From an uncultured Ferrovum sp. (GTDB lineage: Bacteria > Pseudomonadota > Gammaproteobacteria > Burkholderiales > Ferrovaceae): a stretch of 40,793 bases of DNA. Positions 1-7,297 of this stretch are shown piece by piece (the stretch's first letter is position 1; each line of letters starts with the position of its first letter). A model generated the notes under the pieces. That model was not told the origin of the DNA, made no database searches, and worked only from the letters and a program-made list of their open reading frames with translations. The translations under genes and the position numbers were made by a program. Location: assembly GCA_903863375.1 (NCBI GenBank), contig CAIPBT010000032.1:1-40793 (forward strand), written 5' to 3'.

Positions 1-211
1 CCGACGGCAAGGGTGAAAAGGTGCGGTAAGAGCGCACCGCGCAACCGGTAACGGAAGCGGCAAGTAAAACCCCATCCGGAGCAAGACCAAATAGGGGAAC
101 GTTGGCGTGGCTCGCGCTGTTCCCGGGTAGGTTGCTTGAGCAGCCGGGCAACCGGCTGCCTAGAGGAATGACTGTCCTCGACAGAACCCGGCTTATAGGC
201 CGGCTTCACCA
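1..211 (+). ncRNA. rnpB: RNase P RNA, 3' part (5' end outside window)
   Basis: This is the 3' portion of bacterial type A RNase P RNA, the catalytic RNA that removes 5' leaders from pre-tRNAs. Recognisable conserved blocks are the GGGTGAAAAGGTGCGGTAAGAG segment near 10-32, the GAGCAAGACCAAATAGGG block near 78-96, AGGTTGCTTGAG near 128-139, the AGAGGAATGACTGTC block near 161-175, and the terminal ACAGAACCCGGCTTATAGGC followed by the TTCACC end. The 5' half lies upstream of the window. The mature 3' end is placed by analogy with E. coli M1 RNA, so it may be off by one or two bases. No clear intrinsic terminator follows, only a short CTCTTTT. Location just upstream of mraZ is common in beta- and gammaproteobacteria. 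Confidence 0.95.
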
Positions 212-604
212 CCTCTTTTGCGCGCTGCCCCGGCTGTGCCGAGTGCCTTGAGGGACTTGCGCGCCGAACTGGCGCCGGGTCGCCGCCTCTTCCTGCATCA
301 CCTCGTCCTGCACCGTTCTGTGTTTGGCCATCGCGGCGCTCCGTGCTTGCCATCGCCAGAGTCACGGCCAACGCCGCTGCCCCTGCCCCTGCCCCTGCCC
401 CTGCCACGGCCACGGCCACCGCCGGTCTTATCTTGTGCGTGCCACGGTGACTGCCGCAGTGCGCGCCAAGTCGTGAGCATTCTCCAGCTTTGGTTCCAAG
501 AATCTGATTCCCCACAGCTTTTCCTGGTTCGCCAGACTTTCTGTGCTCACATCAGAAGCAGCCGCAAGCGTCTGTCAGAAAAGGAAAATTTATCAAGCCT
601 CAAC
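212..604. other. Non-coding spacer between rnpB and the dcw promoter
   Basis: I see no convincing gene in this stretch. The open frames crossing it have low-complexity Pro/Arg/Leu translations typical of GC-rich shadow frames and run into mraZ out of frame. It contains a short hexanucleotide repeat (377-420). Composition becomes clearly AT-richer from about 480 onward, including an A/T tract near 579-598 that could serve as an upstream promoter element for the dcw promoter at 605. Confidence 0.6.
377..420. repeat. Hexanucleotide microsatellite (TGCCCC)4 followed by (CACGGC)2
   Basis: Four perfect copies of TGCCCC start at 378, 384, 390 and 396, with a partial fifth copy. They merge into CACGGC copies at 405 and 411 and a partial copy at 417. 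The repeat lies in non-coding DNA about 270 bp before mraZ, so copy-number change would not shift a reading frame. It could be a slippage-prone marker; any regulatory role is unproven. Confidence 0.85.
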
Positions 605-633
605 TTGACCGTGGGGGAGTCATCCCGTAAAGT
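605..633 (+). promoter_or_regulatory. Predicted sigma-70 promoter of the dcw cluster
   Basis: TTGACC at 605-610 matches 5 of 6 bases of the -35 consensus. After exactly 17 bp comes TAAAGT at 628-633, matching 4 of 6 bases of the -10 consensus. Transcription would begin near 640, about 50 bases before the mraZ start. An AT-rich tract lies just upstream. The downstream half overlaps the TGG repeats described as the MraZ operator, consistent with autorepression known for MraZ in other bacteria. Confidence 0.6.
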
Positions 634-670
634 GGCGAGAAGTGGTAATTTATGGGAAACAGTGGGGCTC
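631..670 (+). promoter_or_regulatory. MraZ operator: four TGG repeats at 10-bp spacing
   Basis: Four consecutive 10-base units begin at 631, 641, 651 and 661: AGTGGCGAGA, AGTGGTAATT, TATGGGAAAC and AGTGGGGCTC. Each carries a TGG core at the same position. A further GTGGGGG lies at 611. MraZ (an AbrB-fold ring) is known to bind several GTGG/TGGG repeats spaced about one helical turn apart upstream of its own gene. The spacing and position here fit that arrangement. Binding itself is inferred. Confidence 0.75.
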
Positions 671-690
671 AGGCTCCGTAAGGTGGGAAC

Positions 691-1149
691 GTGGCGGAAG
701 GATTTCAGGGGGCTTCGGCGATCAGCCTGGACGCGAAAGGGCGTCTGGCCGTGCCAACCCGCTACCGGGAGAAGATCCTGGAGCAGGGGGGCGGGCAGGT
801 GGTCGTCACCGCGCACCCGCAGCGCTGCCTTCTGCTTTACCCTGCCCTGCTCTGGGAGCCGATTGCCCAGAAGATCATGAAGCTGTCCGGTTTTGAGGCC
901 GGCGCTTCGGTGCTACAACAGTTGCTGGTAGGTCATGCGGACGAGGTGGAAATGGATTCTGCCGGTCGGGTGCTGATCTCGCCGACCCTGCGCCGACTGG
1001 CCAACATCGACCGTGAAGTGATGATGTTCGGGCAGGCCAGTCATTTCCGGTTGTGGAATCCCGACGCCTGGGAGCGGCAGCTGGAAGCCTTCACTCAGGC
1101 CCTGCCCGGTGCGATGCCGGCAGGAACCGAATCGCTGTCACTGTTCTGA
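691..1149 (+). CDS. mraZ: Transcriptional regulator MraZ
   Basis: The first gene of the dcw cluster encodes a DNA-binding protein of two tandem AbrB/SpoVT-like folds that represses its own operon and also restrains RsmH activity in E. coli. The 152-residue product is of family length. The first half carries the hallmark ISLDAKGRLAVPTRYRE near residues 10-26, and the second half the matching EVEMDSAGRVLISPTLRR near 85-102. The start is a GTG at 691, preceded by an AAGGTGG ribosome binding site at 680-686. The E. coli-type MF-G-A start aligns with residues 5-8 here. Its operator repeats lie immediately upstream. The rsmH start follows its stop by 7 bp. Confidence 0.95.
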   Translation: MAEGFQGASAISLDAKGRLAVPTRYREKILEQGGGQVVVTAHPQRCLLLYPALLWEPIAQKIMKLSGFEAGASVLQQLLVGHADEVEMDSAGRVLISPTLRRLANIDREVMMFGQASHFRLWNPDAWERQLEAFTQALPGAMPAGTESLSLF

Positions 1150-1156
1150 GGGGGCC

Positions 1157-2125
1157 ATGGAGCATTTGCCGGTTCTGCTCGAAGAGGTGCTGGAAGGCCT
1201 GGCGTTGCGGCCTGATGGCTACTACGTCGATGGCACCTTCGGCCGCGGCGGCCACAGCCGTGCCATTCTGGCGCGTCTTGGCCCGGCCGGAAGACTGCTG
1301 GCGCTCGACTGGGATCCCCAGGCCATTGCCGCGGCGGCGTCCCTGTGCGCCGACGCCCGCTTCCAGGTCCGGCAGCTGCCCTTTGCCCGTCTGCGTGAGG
1401 CGCTGGCCGATTTCGCGCCGGATGGTGTGGATGGCATCCTGCTCGATCTCGGCATTTCATCGCCACAGATTGACCAGCCCGAACGCGGTTTCAGTTTTCG
1501 TCACGACGGTCCGCTGGACATGCGCATGGACCCGACCGCAGGCCAGAGTGCTGCCGAATATCTGGCACACGTATCGGTCGAGGCGCTGGCCACGGTGTTG
1601 CGCGATCTTGGCGAGGAGCGCCACGCCCTGCGCATTGCCCGGGCCATCGTGGCAGCTCGCGACCAGGGGGCCCTGACCAGCACCCGTCAGCTGGCGGTGC
1701 TGGTGGCTGAGGCCGTGCCGAAAGGCAAGCCGGGCATCGATCCGGCCACCCGTACGTTTCAGGCCTTGCGCATCCAGGTGAATGGCGAGCTCGACCAGCT
1801 CGATGCTGTGCTGCCACAGGTACTGGGTGCCTTGCGGCCGGCAGGACGGCTCGCCATCATCAGCTTCCATTCGCTGGAAGACCGCAAGGTAAAGCAGTTC
1901 ATCGCCCGCCACAGCCGTCCGCCCGAAATTCCTGCGGGGCTTGCGGTACGCGAGGACGAGCGGCCACTGCCACCCCTGCGCGCCATCGGGCGCGCGATGA
2001 TGGCCGGCGCGACGGAAGTGGCCCGCAATCCACGGGCACGCAGCGCCGTGCTGCGTCTGGCTGAGCGGACTGCCGCAGCGTGGGCTGGCACCGCAGACCC
2101 TGCTGCGAGGATGCGTGCACCATGA
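1157..2125 (+). CDS. rsmH: 16S rRNA (cytosine(1402)-N(4))-methyltransferase RsmH (MraW)
   Basis: This enzyme is an S-adenosylmethionine-dependent methyltransferase that modifies C1402 in the decoding centre of 16S rRNA. At 322 residues it is close to the E. coli length (313). It begins MEHLPVLLEEV, as the family does, and has the AdoMet-binding DGTFGRGGHSRAIL near residues 22-35, DGILLDLGISSPQID near 95-109 and the C-terminal ISFHSLEDRKVKQF near 235-248. An in-frame upstream start at 1109 would lie inside mraZ. I chose the ATG at 1157 because it has GAGGGGG just before it and matches the family N terminus. The stop overlaps ftsL by ATGA. Confidence 0.95.
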   Translation: MEHLPVLLEEVLEGLALRPDGYYVDGTFGRGGHSRAILARLGPAGRLLALDWDPQAIAAAASLCADARFQVRQLPFARLREALADFAPDGVDGILLDLGISSPQIDQPERGFSFRHDGPLDMRMDPTAGQSAAEYLAHVSVEALATVLRDLGEERHALRIARAIVAARDQGALTSTRQLAVLVAEAVPKGKPGIDPATRTFQALRIQVNGELDQLDAVLPQVLGALRPAGRLAIISFHSLEDRKVKQFIARHSRPPEIPAGLAVREDERPLPPLRAIGRAMMAGATEVARNPRARSAVLRLAERTAAAWAGTADPAARMRAP

Positions 2126-2532
2126 GGCGCATTGACCTGTTCCTGTTCGGTGTGTTGGTAGTGTGTGCGCTCGCGGTGGTGCATACCCAGCACCGGGCGC
2201 GGCGGCTGTTCGTGGATGTGGAACACGAACGGACCACCGGCGAACAGCTCGCCACCGACCTGCGCCGCTTGCAGGCCGAGCAGGCCAAGCTGGCCTCGGC
2301 CAATCAGGTCGAGCGTGCCGCCAGTGGCATGCACATGCACCTGCCCGAGCCGGGCCGCTCTTACGCGCTGGCTGGCCCGCTCGCCCCGTTAGCGGGCCTG
2401 ACCGCCGGCCCGACTGCCGCCCTCGCGCCGGGCCTGACGGCGGGTGAGACGGTTGCGTCTGGTCTGGCCGCCGGTGCCCAGGTGGCCGCCAACGCTGCCG
2501 GCACGGCATCTGCGACGGGGTGGCCGCGATGA
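2122..2532 (+). CDS. ftsL: Cell division protein FtsL with extended C-terminal tail
   Basis: FtsL is a small bitopic membrane protein that joins FtsB and FtsQ in the divisome and helps activate FtsWI. Residues 5-20 form one hydrophobic segment (LFLFGVLVVCALAVV). A heptad-like helix follows at about 30-65, ending with LQAEQAKLASANQVE. The MHLPEPGRSYAL stretch is the usual end of the protein in betaproteobacteria. After it come about 50 residues of Ala/Gly/Pro/Thr-rich sequence, giving 136 residues instead of the usual 90-120. The gene overlaps rsmH and ftsI by ATGA at both ends, so the tail is not an assembly artefact of a lost neighbour. Confidence 0.9.
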   Translation: MRRIDLFLFGVLVVCALAVVHTQHRARRLFVDVEHERTTGEQLATDLRRLQAEQAKLASANQVERAASGMHMHLPEPGRSYALAGPLAPLAGLTAGPTAALAPGLTAGETVASGLAAGAQVAANAAGTASATGWPR

Positions 2533-4259
2533 AGTACCAGGCCAATACGGCACTGAACCTGCGCCTGGAAGGGTGGCGCGCGCGCCTGCTGATGCTGCTG
2601 ATGCTGGCTGGTTTTCTCGCCTTGGCCGGGCGCGCCCTGTTCCTGCAGGGCGTGCGGTACGATTTTCTGCAGCACAAAGGCGAAGAGCGGTATACGCGGG
2701 TGATCGAGTCGACCGCCTACCGGGGTATGGTGCGCGACCGCAACGGCGATACCATCGCCATCAGCCTGCCGGCGGCGTCGATCTGGGCTAGCCGGGACAA
2801 GGTGGAACTGAATGCCGCACAGCTCGCCAGCCTGTCCACGGCCCTGCATGTCGACCGGGCCGAGCTTGGCCGCCGCCTGCAGGAAGGTGACAGTGATTTT
2901 GTCTATCTGAAACGCCAGGTGACGCCGGAAACCGCACAGCAGGTGGCGGCGCTCAAGCTGCCCGGCCTGTTCGCCGAGAAGGGCTTCCGGCGCACCTATC
3001 CGAAAGGCGAGGTGATGTCACACCTGCTGGGATTTACCGACGCCAACGACCGCGGGCAGGAGGGAGTGGAGCTGGCTTTCCAGTCCACCTTGGCCGGCGT
3101 GGCGGGTGCCCGACGCGTGATCAAGGATCGCGCCGGTGCCGTGATTGAAAACGTGCAGAATCTGCGCGAGCAGCGCCCGGGCCAGGACGTGGTGCTGTCG
3201 GTCGACAGCCGCATCCAGCATCTGGCGTGGCGCGAACTGCGCGCCACAGTGGCACGGCACAAGGCCAAAGCCGGCTCGGTCCTGGTGCTGGATCCGCGCA
3301 CCGGGGAAGTGCTGGCGCTGGCGAACTATCCGGACTACGACCCGAATGCCCGCGATCACGTGGTGCCGGCGCAGTTGCGTAACCGCAGCGTGGCCGACAC
3401 GTACGAGCCGGGCTCAACGCTCAAGCCGTTCACGGTGGCGGCCGCGCTTGAGGCGCACAAGGTACGGCCTGATACCCTGATCGCTACCGGCAACGGCATC
3501 ATGACGATCGGCCCGGCGGTGATTCACGACAGCCATCCGGCGGCGGCCCTGACAGTGGCCCAGGTGATCCAGAAATCCAGCAATGTCGGCGCTGCCCGGA
3601 TCGCCCTGTCCCTGCCCTCCGCGACCCTGTGGAACCTGTTCACCGATGTCGGTTTCGGCCAGCAGCCCAAAACCGGGTTCAGCGGCGAAGCCGGCGGCCG
3701 CTTGCGGCCCTATCGCAGCTGGCGCCCGATCGAACAGGCCACCATGGCCTATGGCCACGGAATTTCCGTCAGTCTGGCGCAGCTGGCACGGGCATACACG
3801 ATCTTTGCCGGCGACGGCACGCTGAAGCCGCTCAGCCTGACCCGCGTCGACGGACCGGTTCCCGGACGGCAGGTGGTTTCCGCGCAGACGGCCGCCGAGG
3901 TTCGCGACATGCTGCAGCTGGTGGTGCAGGCCGAAGGCACGGCACCGCTGGCCCAGGTGCGTGGCTTTCATGTTGCCGGCAAGACCGGCACCGCGCACAA
4001 GCAGGAGCGCGGGCATTATTCCAACCGCTACATCTCGTCGTTTGTCGGCTTCGCCCCTGCCACCAGTCCGCGGCTGCTGATTGCGATCATGATTGATGAA
4101 CCGACGGTTGGTGGCTATTACGGCGGCGTGGTTGCTGCGCCGATGTTCAGCAATCTGATGGGAGGCGCCCTGCAACTGCTGGGGGTGCCGCCGGATGACC
4201 CGGCCAGCGAAGCGCTGCCCCCGATCACGGCACCGGCCGGCGCTGCGGCGGACACCTGA
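2529..4259 (+). CDS. ftsI: Peptidoglycan D,D-transpeptidase FtsI (PBP3), septal
   Basis: This is the class B penicillin-binding protein that cross-links septal peptidoglycan together with FtsW. An N-terminal basic patch and one membrane segment (about residues 20-40) precede the dimerisation domain and the transpeptidase domain. Catalytic motifs are visible: STLK with nucleophile S296 and K299, SSN at 350-352, and KTG at 485-487 (AGKTGTAHK). The length is 576 residues, against 588 in E. coli. The ATG at 2529 overlaps the ftsL stop (ATGA). A GTG nine bases earlier is possible but less likely. The stop overlaps murE as TGATG. Confidence 0.96.
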   Translation: MKYQANTALNLRLEGWRARLLMLLMLAGFLALAGRALFLQGVRYDFLQHKGEERYTRVIESTAYRGMVRDRNGDTIAISLPAASIWASRDKVELNAAQLASLSTALHVDRAELGRRLQEGDSDFVYLKRQVTPETAQQVAALKLPGLFAEKGFRRTYPKGEVMSHLLGFTDANDRGQEGVELAFQSTLAGVAGARRVIKDRAGAVIENVQNLREQRPGQDVVLSVDSRIQHLAWRELRATVARHKAKAGSVLVLDPRTGEVLALANYPDYDPNARDHVVPAQLRNRSVADTYEPGSTLKPFTVAAALEAHKVRPDTLIATGNGIMTIGPAVIHDSHPAAALTVAQVIQKSSNVGAARIALSLPSATLWNLFTDVGFGQQPKTGFSGEAGGRLRPYRSWRPIEQATMAYGHGISVSLAQLARAYTIFAGDGTLKPLSLTRVDGPVPGRQVVSAQTAAEVRDMLQLVVQAEGTAPLAQVRGFHVAGKTGTAHKQERGHYSNRYISSFVGFAPATSPRLLIAIMIDEPTVGGYYGGVVAAPMFSNLMGGALQLLGVPPDDPASEALPPITAPAGAAADT

Positions 4260-5809
4260 TGCGCGACGCCATGCCATCGCCAGCCACGCCGGCCGTTGCC
4301 GATCCGGCCAATGCCCGTCTGCCAGTGCCGCCCTTGCGCGGCCCTTCCGCTTTGCCGGAGGCAGTCGGCATGTTGGCGGGGCAGGTGCATGGCCTGACCG
4401 ATGACAGCCGAAAGGTGCTGCCGGGCATGGCATTTGCCGCCTATCCCGGGGTGGCGGGCGACGGGCGGCCATGGATTGCCGATGCGGTGGCGCGCGGTGC
4501 CACGGCGGTGTTCTGGGATCCCACCGGATTTACCTGCCCGGACCTGCCGGTGCCACAGTTGCCCGTGCCGGACCTGCAGCATCGTGCCGGCTATCTTGCC
4601 GCCCGACTGTATGGCGATCCAAGCCGCCATCTGCCGGTGATTGGCGTGACCGGCACCAATGGCAAGACGTCCTGCACCCACTGGCTCGCACAGGCCCTGG
4701 GGGCTGCCGGCCGGTCCTGTGGCCTGATCGGTACCTTGGGCAGCGGCATGCCTGGCGCCCTGCAGCCAAGCGGATTCACCACGCCGGGTCCGGTCACGCT
4801 GCAGGAGCAGCTGGCCGGCCTGCGGGATGCCGGCGCGCGAGCCGTGGCCATGGAAGTCTCGTCGCACGCCCTGGCCCAAGGCCGGGTACAGGCCGTGCGG
4901 TTTGATCTGGCGCTCTTCACCAATCTGACGCGTGACCACCTCGATTTTCATGGTGACATGCAGGCCTATGGTCAAGCCAAGGCCGCCCTGTTTCACGCTG
5001 CCGGCCTGCGCCGCGCCGTGCTCAATCTGGACGACGCTTTTGGCGCTGCCCTGCATGAGCGCCTGCTCCAGGCCGGCGTGCCGGCTCTGGGCTACAGCCA
5101 GCGCGGGCCGCTGGCAGCGTCCCTGCCCGCCGTGACGGCGGAAACGGTCCGCTTCCATCCGGCCGGCGTCGATTTCCGGCTCTGCACACCCCAGGGGCAG
5201 GTGGCGATTGCCAGCCCGCTGCTGGGGGCATTCAATCTTTCCAACCTGCTGGGCGTGCTCGCCTGCTTGATCGAGAGCGGCGTGGCGCTGTCCGCGTTGC
5301 CGGCGCTGGTTGCGGCCCTGACCCCGCCGCCAGGGCGCCTGCAGGCCGTTTCGGCTTCGCCGCACGTGCAGGTTCTGGTGGATTACGCGCACACGCCCGA
5401 TGCCCTGGCCGAGGTGCTGCGAGCCCTGCGCGCCGGGCTGCACGGTGGTCGGCTGATCTGCCTGTTCGGCTGCGGGGGCGACCGCGATGCCGGCAAGCGG
5501 CCGCTGATGGGCCGGCTGGCCGAACAGCTCGCCGATGTTGTGGTGCTCACCAGCGACAACCCGCGCAGCGAAGATCCCGAGGAAATCCTGCACCAGATCG
5601 CAGCCGGCATGCAGCATCCGCCTTACGCACAGGTGGCCGACCGTGCCTGCGCGATCGGTCTGGCGATCGAACTGGCGCGGCCTGGCGACATCGTGCTGCT
5701 GGCCGGCAAGGGTCACGAGACCACCCAGGAAATCCAGGGCCGCAAGCTGCCTTTCTCGGATGCCGCGGTTGCACGCCGGGTGCTGGGCCTGCCGGAGCAG
5801 ACGGCATGA
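4259..5809 (+). CDS. murE: UDP-MurNAc-tripeptide synthetase MurE (meso-DAP type)
   Basis: This is the cytoplasmic Mur ligase that adds the third amino acid to UDP-MurNAc-L-Ala-D-Glu with ATP. The central-domain P-loop GVTGTNGKTS has its lysine at residue 136. The C-terminal DNPR motif at 433-436 is the signature of ligases that take meso-diaminopimelate rather than lysine. The VDYAHTPDAL and FGCGGDRDAGKRP motifs of the family are present. The 516 residues slightly exceed the usual 490-500 because of an Ala/Pro-rich N terminus of about 25 residues; a later start is possible, but the ATG overlapping the ftsI stop (TGATG) is favoured. It overlaps murF by ATGA. Confidence 0.95.
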   Translation: MRDAMPSPATPAVADPANARLPVPPLRGPSALPEAVGMLAGQVHGLTDDSRKVLPGMAFAAYPGVAGDGRPWIADAVARGATAVFWDPTGFTCPDLPVPQLPVPDLQHRAGYLAARLYGDPSRHLPVIGVTGTNGKTSCTHWLAQALGAAGRSCGLIGTLGSGMPGALQPSGFTTPGPVTLQEQLAGLRDAGARAVAMEVSSHALAQGRVQAVRFDLALFTNLTRDHLDFHGDMQAYGQAKAALFHAAGLRRAVLNLDDAFGAALHERLLQAGVPALGYSQRGPLAASLPAVTAETVRFHPAGVDFRLCTPQGQVAIASPLLGAFNLSNLLGVLACLIESGVALSALPALVAALTPPPGRLQAVSASPHVQVLVDYAHTPDALAEVLRALRAGLHGGRLICLFGCGGDRDAGKRPLMGRLAEQLADVVVLTSDNPRSEDPEEILHQIAAGMQHPPYAQVADRACAIGLAIELARPGDIVLLAGKGHETTQEIQGRKLPFSDAAVARRVLGLPEQTA

Positions 5810-7227
5810 GTCAGGCCCTGTCCAGCACCGGCACCGGTCTTCCCGGCATGCAGTGGTCACTGGCCGACGTTGCCTCCGTGCTTGGGCTGCCGTTGCCCGC
5901 CCTGGCCGAGCCGCGTGCGGTGGCGGCGGTCACCATCGATTCACGCGCCGTGCGCCCTGGCGACCTGTTTGTCGCCCTGTCGGGCAGCCGGGTCGACGGC
6001 CACGACTACGTGCCGATGGCGCTGGCAGCCGGAGCGGTTGCCGCTGTGACGGAGCGGGCGGTGGCAGGGGTGCCTGCCGCATCGCTCCTGCAAGTGCCGG
6101 CCGCCGAGGCCGCCCTGCAGCAACTTGCCCGGGCTTGGCGCCAGCGGCATCCGCTACCTGCCATCGCAGTGACCGGCAGCAATGGCAAGACCACGGTGAA
6201 AGGAATGATTGCGGCGATCCTGGCGGCCGATGTCCAGGCGCGGGGCTTCGCGGCCGAAGAGGCGGTGCTGGCGACGGCGGGCAACCTGAACAATCATCTG
6301 GGGTTGCCGTTGACGCTGCTGCGCCTGCGCCCCCAACATCAGCGCGCCGTGTTCGAGATGGGCATGAATCACGCCGGCGAATTGACCTTGCTGTCCCTGC
6401 TCGCCCAGCCGCAGGTGGCGCTGGTCATCAATGTGCAGCGCGCCCATGTCGGCCATTTCGCGTCGCTGGCGGGTGTTGCAGCCGCCAAGGGCGAAATTTT
6501 CCAGGGCCTGGTACCGGATGGCATCGCCGTGATCAATGCCGACGACGGCAGCGCCGGACTGTTGCGGGCGCTGGCTGCCGGTCATGTCATTCACACCTTT
6601 TCCTGTACTGGCGCGGCGGATGTCGGGCCGTTGCTGCAGGTCGTGGCGGATGGCGGCGGCCAGCAGCTGCAGTTTCTGGTGGACGGCGTCCGTCATCACA
6701 CCAGCCTGGCGCTCCCCGGCCAGCACAACGCCGCCAATGCCTTGGCGGCAATCGCCGCCACGCGCGCCCTCGGCGTTCCGGTCGCGATTGCCTGTCAGGG
6801 CTTGGCGGCCTTCACTGGCGTTGCCGGCCGGCTGCAGGTGCATGCTGGGCGGGGTGGGGCGCGGGTGATTGACGACACCTACAATGCCAATCCCGACTCG
6901 GTGCTGGCGGCGCTGAAGGTTCTGGGCGGCTATGCCGGGCGCCGCATCCTGGTGCTGGGCGACCTGGGTGAACTGGGTGCTGATACCGACGCCCTGCATG
7001 GCGAACTGGGCGAGGCCGCCCGCGCAGCCGGTATTGACCTGCTGTTCGGGCTCGGCACCCACGTCGCGGCAGCCACCCAGGCCTTCGGCAACGGCGCCCG
7101 GCACACCACGGTGGCCGAAGAACTGCAAGGCTGGCTCGAGCCGCTGCTGGCACCCGAAACCACCCTGCTGATCAAGGGCTCACGCTTCATGCGGATGGAG
7201 CGGATCGCGGCAGGACTTCTTCCATGA
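5806..7227 (+). CDS. murF: UDP-MurNAc-tripeptide--D-Ala-D-Ala ligase MurF
   Basis: MurF attaches D-Ala-D-Ala to UDP-MurNAc-tripeptide, completing the cytoplasmic pentapeptide precursor. The 473-residue protein has the N-terminal substrate domain with the ITIDSRAVRPGDLFVAL signature, the P-loop VTGSNGKTTVKGM with its lysine at residue 128, NLNNHLGLPLTLL, the EMGMNHAGE motif, and the C-terminal DDTYNANPDS motif near 350-360. It overlaps murE by ATGA. Its own stop codon overlaps an ATG that opens a 13-codon mini-ORF rather than mraY. Confidence 0.95.
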   Translation: MSQALSSTGTGLPGMQWSLADVASVLGLPLPALAEPRAVAAVTIDSRAVRPGDLFVALSGSRVDGHDYVPMALAAGAVAAVTERAVAGVPAASLLQVPAAEAALQQLARAWRQRHPLPAIAVTGSNGKTTVKGMIAAILAADVQARGFAAEEAVLATAGNLNNHLGLPLTLLRLRPQHQRAVFEMGMNHAGELTLLSLLAQPQVALVINVQRAHVGHFASLAGVAAAKGEIFQGLVPDGIAVINADDGSAGLLRALAAGHVIHTFSCTGAADVGPLLQVVADGGGQQLQFLVDGVRHHTSLALPGQHNAANALAAIAATRALGVPVAIACQGLAAFTGVAGRLQVHAGRGGARVIDDTYNANPDSVLAALKVLGGYAGRRILVLGDLGELGADTDALHGELGEAARAAGIDLLFGLGTHVAAATQAFGNGARHTTVAEELQGWLEPLLAPETTLLIKGSRFMRMERIAAGLLP

Positions 7228-7265
7228 ACCGCATCGCGCGCCTGAGCGCTCTTCCAGGCTGCTGA
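7224..7265 (+). CDS. Possible 13-residue leader peptide between murF and mraY
   Basis: An ATG overlapping the murF stop (ATGA) opens a 13-codon frame (MNRIARLSALPGC) ending in TGA at 7263-7265. Four bases later comes a second mini-frame at 7270-7293 (MLLIPCY) that overlaps the mraY start. These frames could simply carry terminating ribosomes from murF toward mraY by reinitiation, since mraY shows no good ribosome binding site. There is no homology evidence that the peptide itself matters. Confidence 0.25.
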   Translation: MNRIARLSALPGC

Positions 7266-7297
7266 TCTTATGCTACTGATCCCATGCTACTGATTCT
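7256..7297 (+). repeat. 14-bp unit in about three tandem copies at the mraY start
   Basis: The units are AGGCTGCTGATCTT (7256-7269), ATGCTACTGATCCC (7270-7283) and ATGCTACTGATTCT (7284-7297). The last two agree at 12 of 14 bases and the first two at 10 of 14. Because 14 is not a multiple of three, each copy shifts the reading frame: the first holds the stop of the upstream mini-ORF, the second holds a decoy ATG, and the third holds the real mraY ATG. Confidence 0.8.

Noticed and set aside
218-880. A 220-codon plus-strand frame between rnpB and mraZ
   Set aside because: It covers the hexanucleotide repeat (encoding a Pro/Leu string) and the promoter/operator, then runs out of frame into mraZ. 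It has no coding character of its own.
4118-5860. A 580-codon minus-strand frame across murE
   Set aside because: Same reason: low-complexity His/Gln/Arg-rich translation antisense to a gene with all its catalytic motifs.
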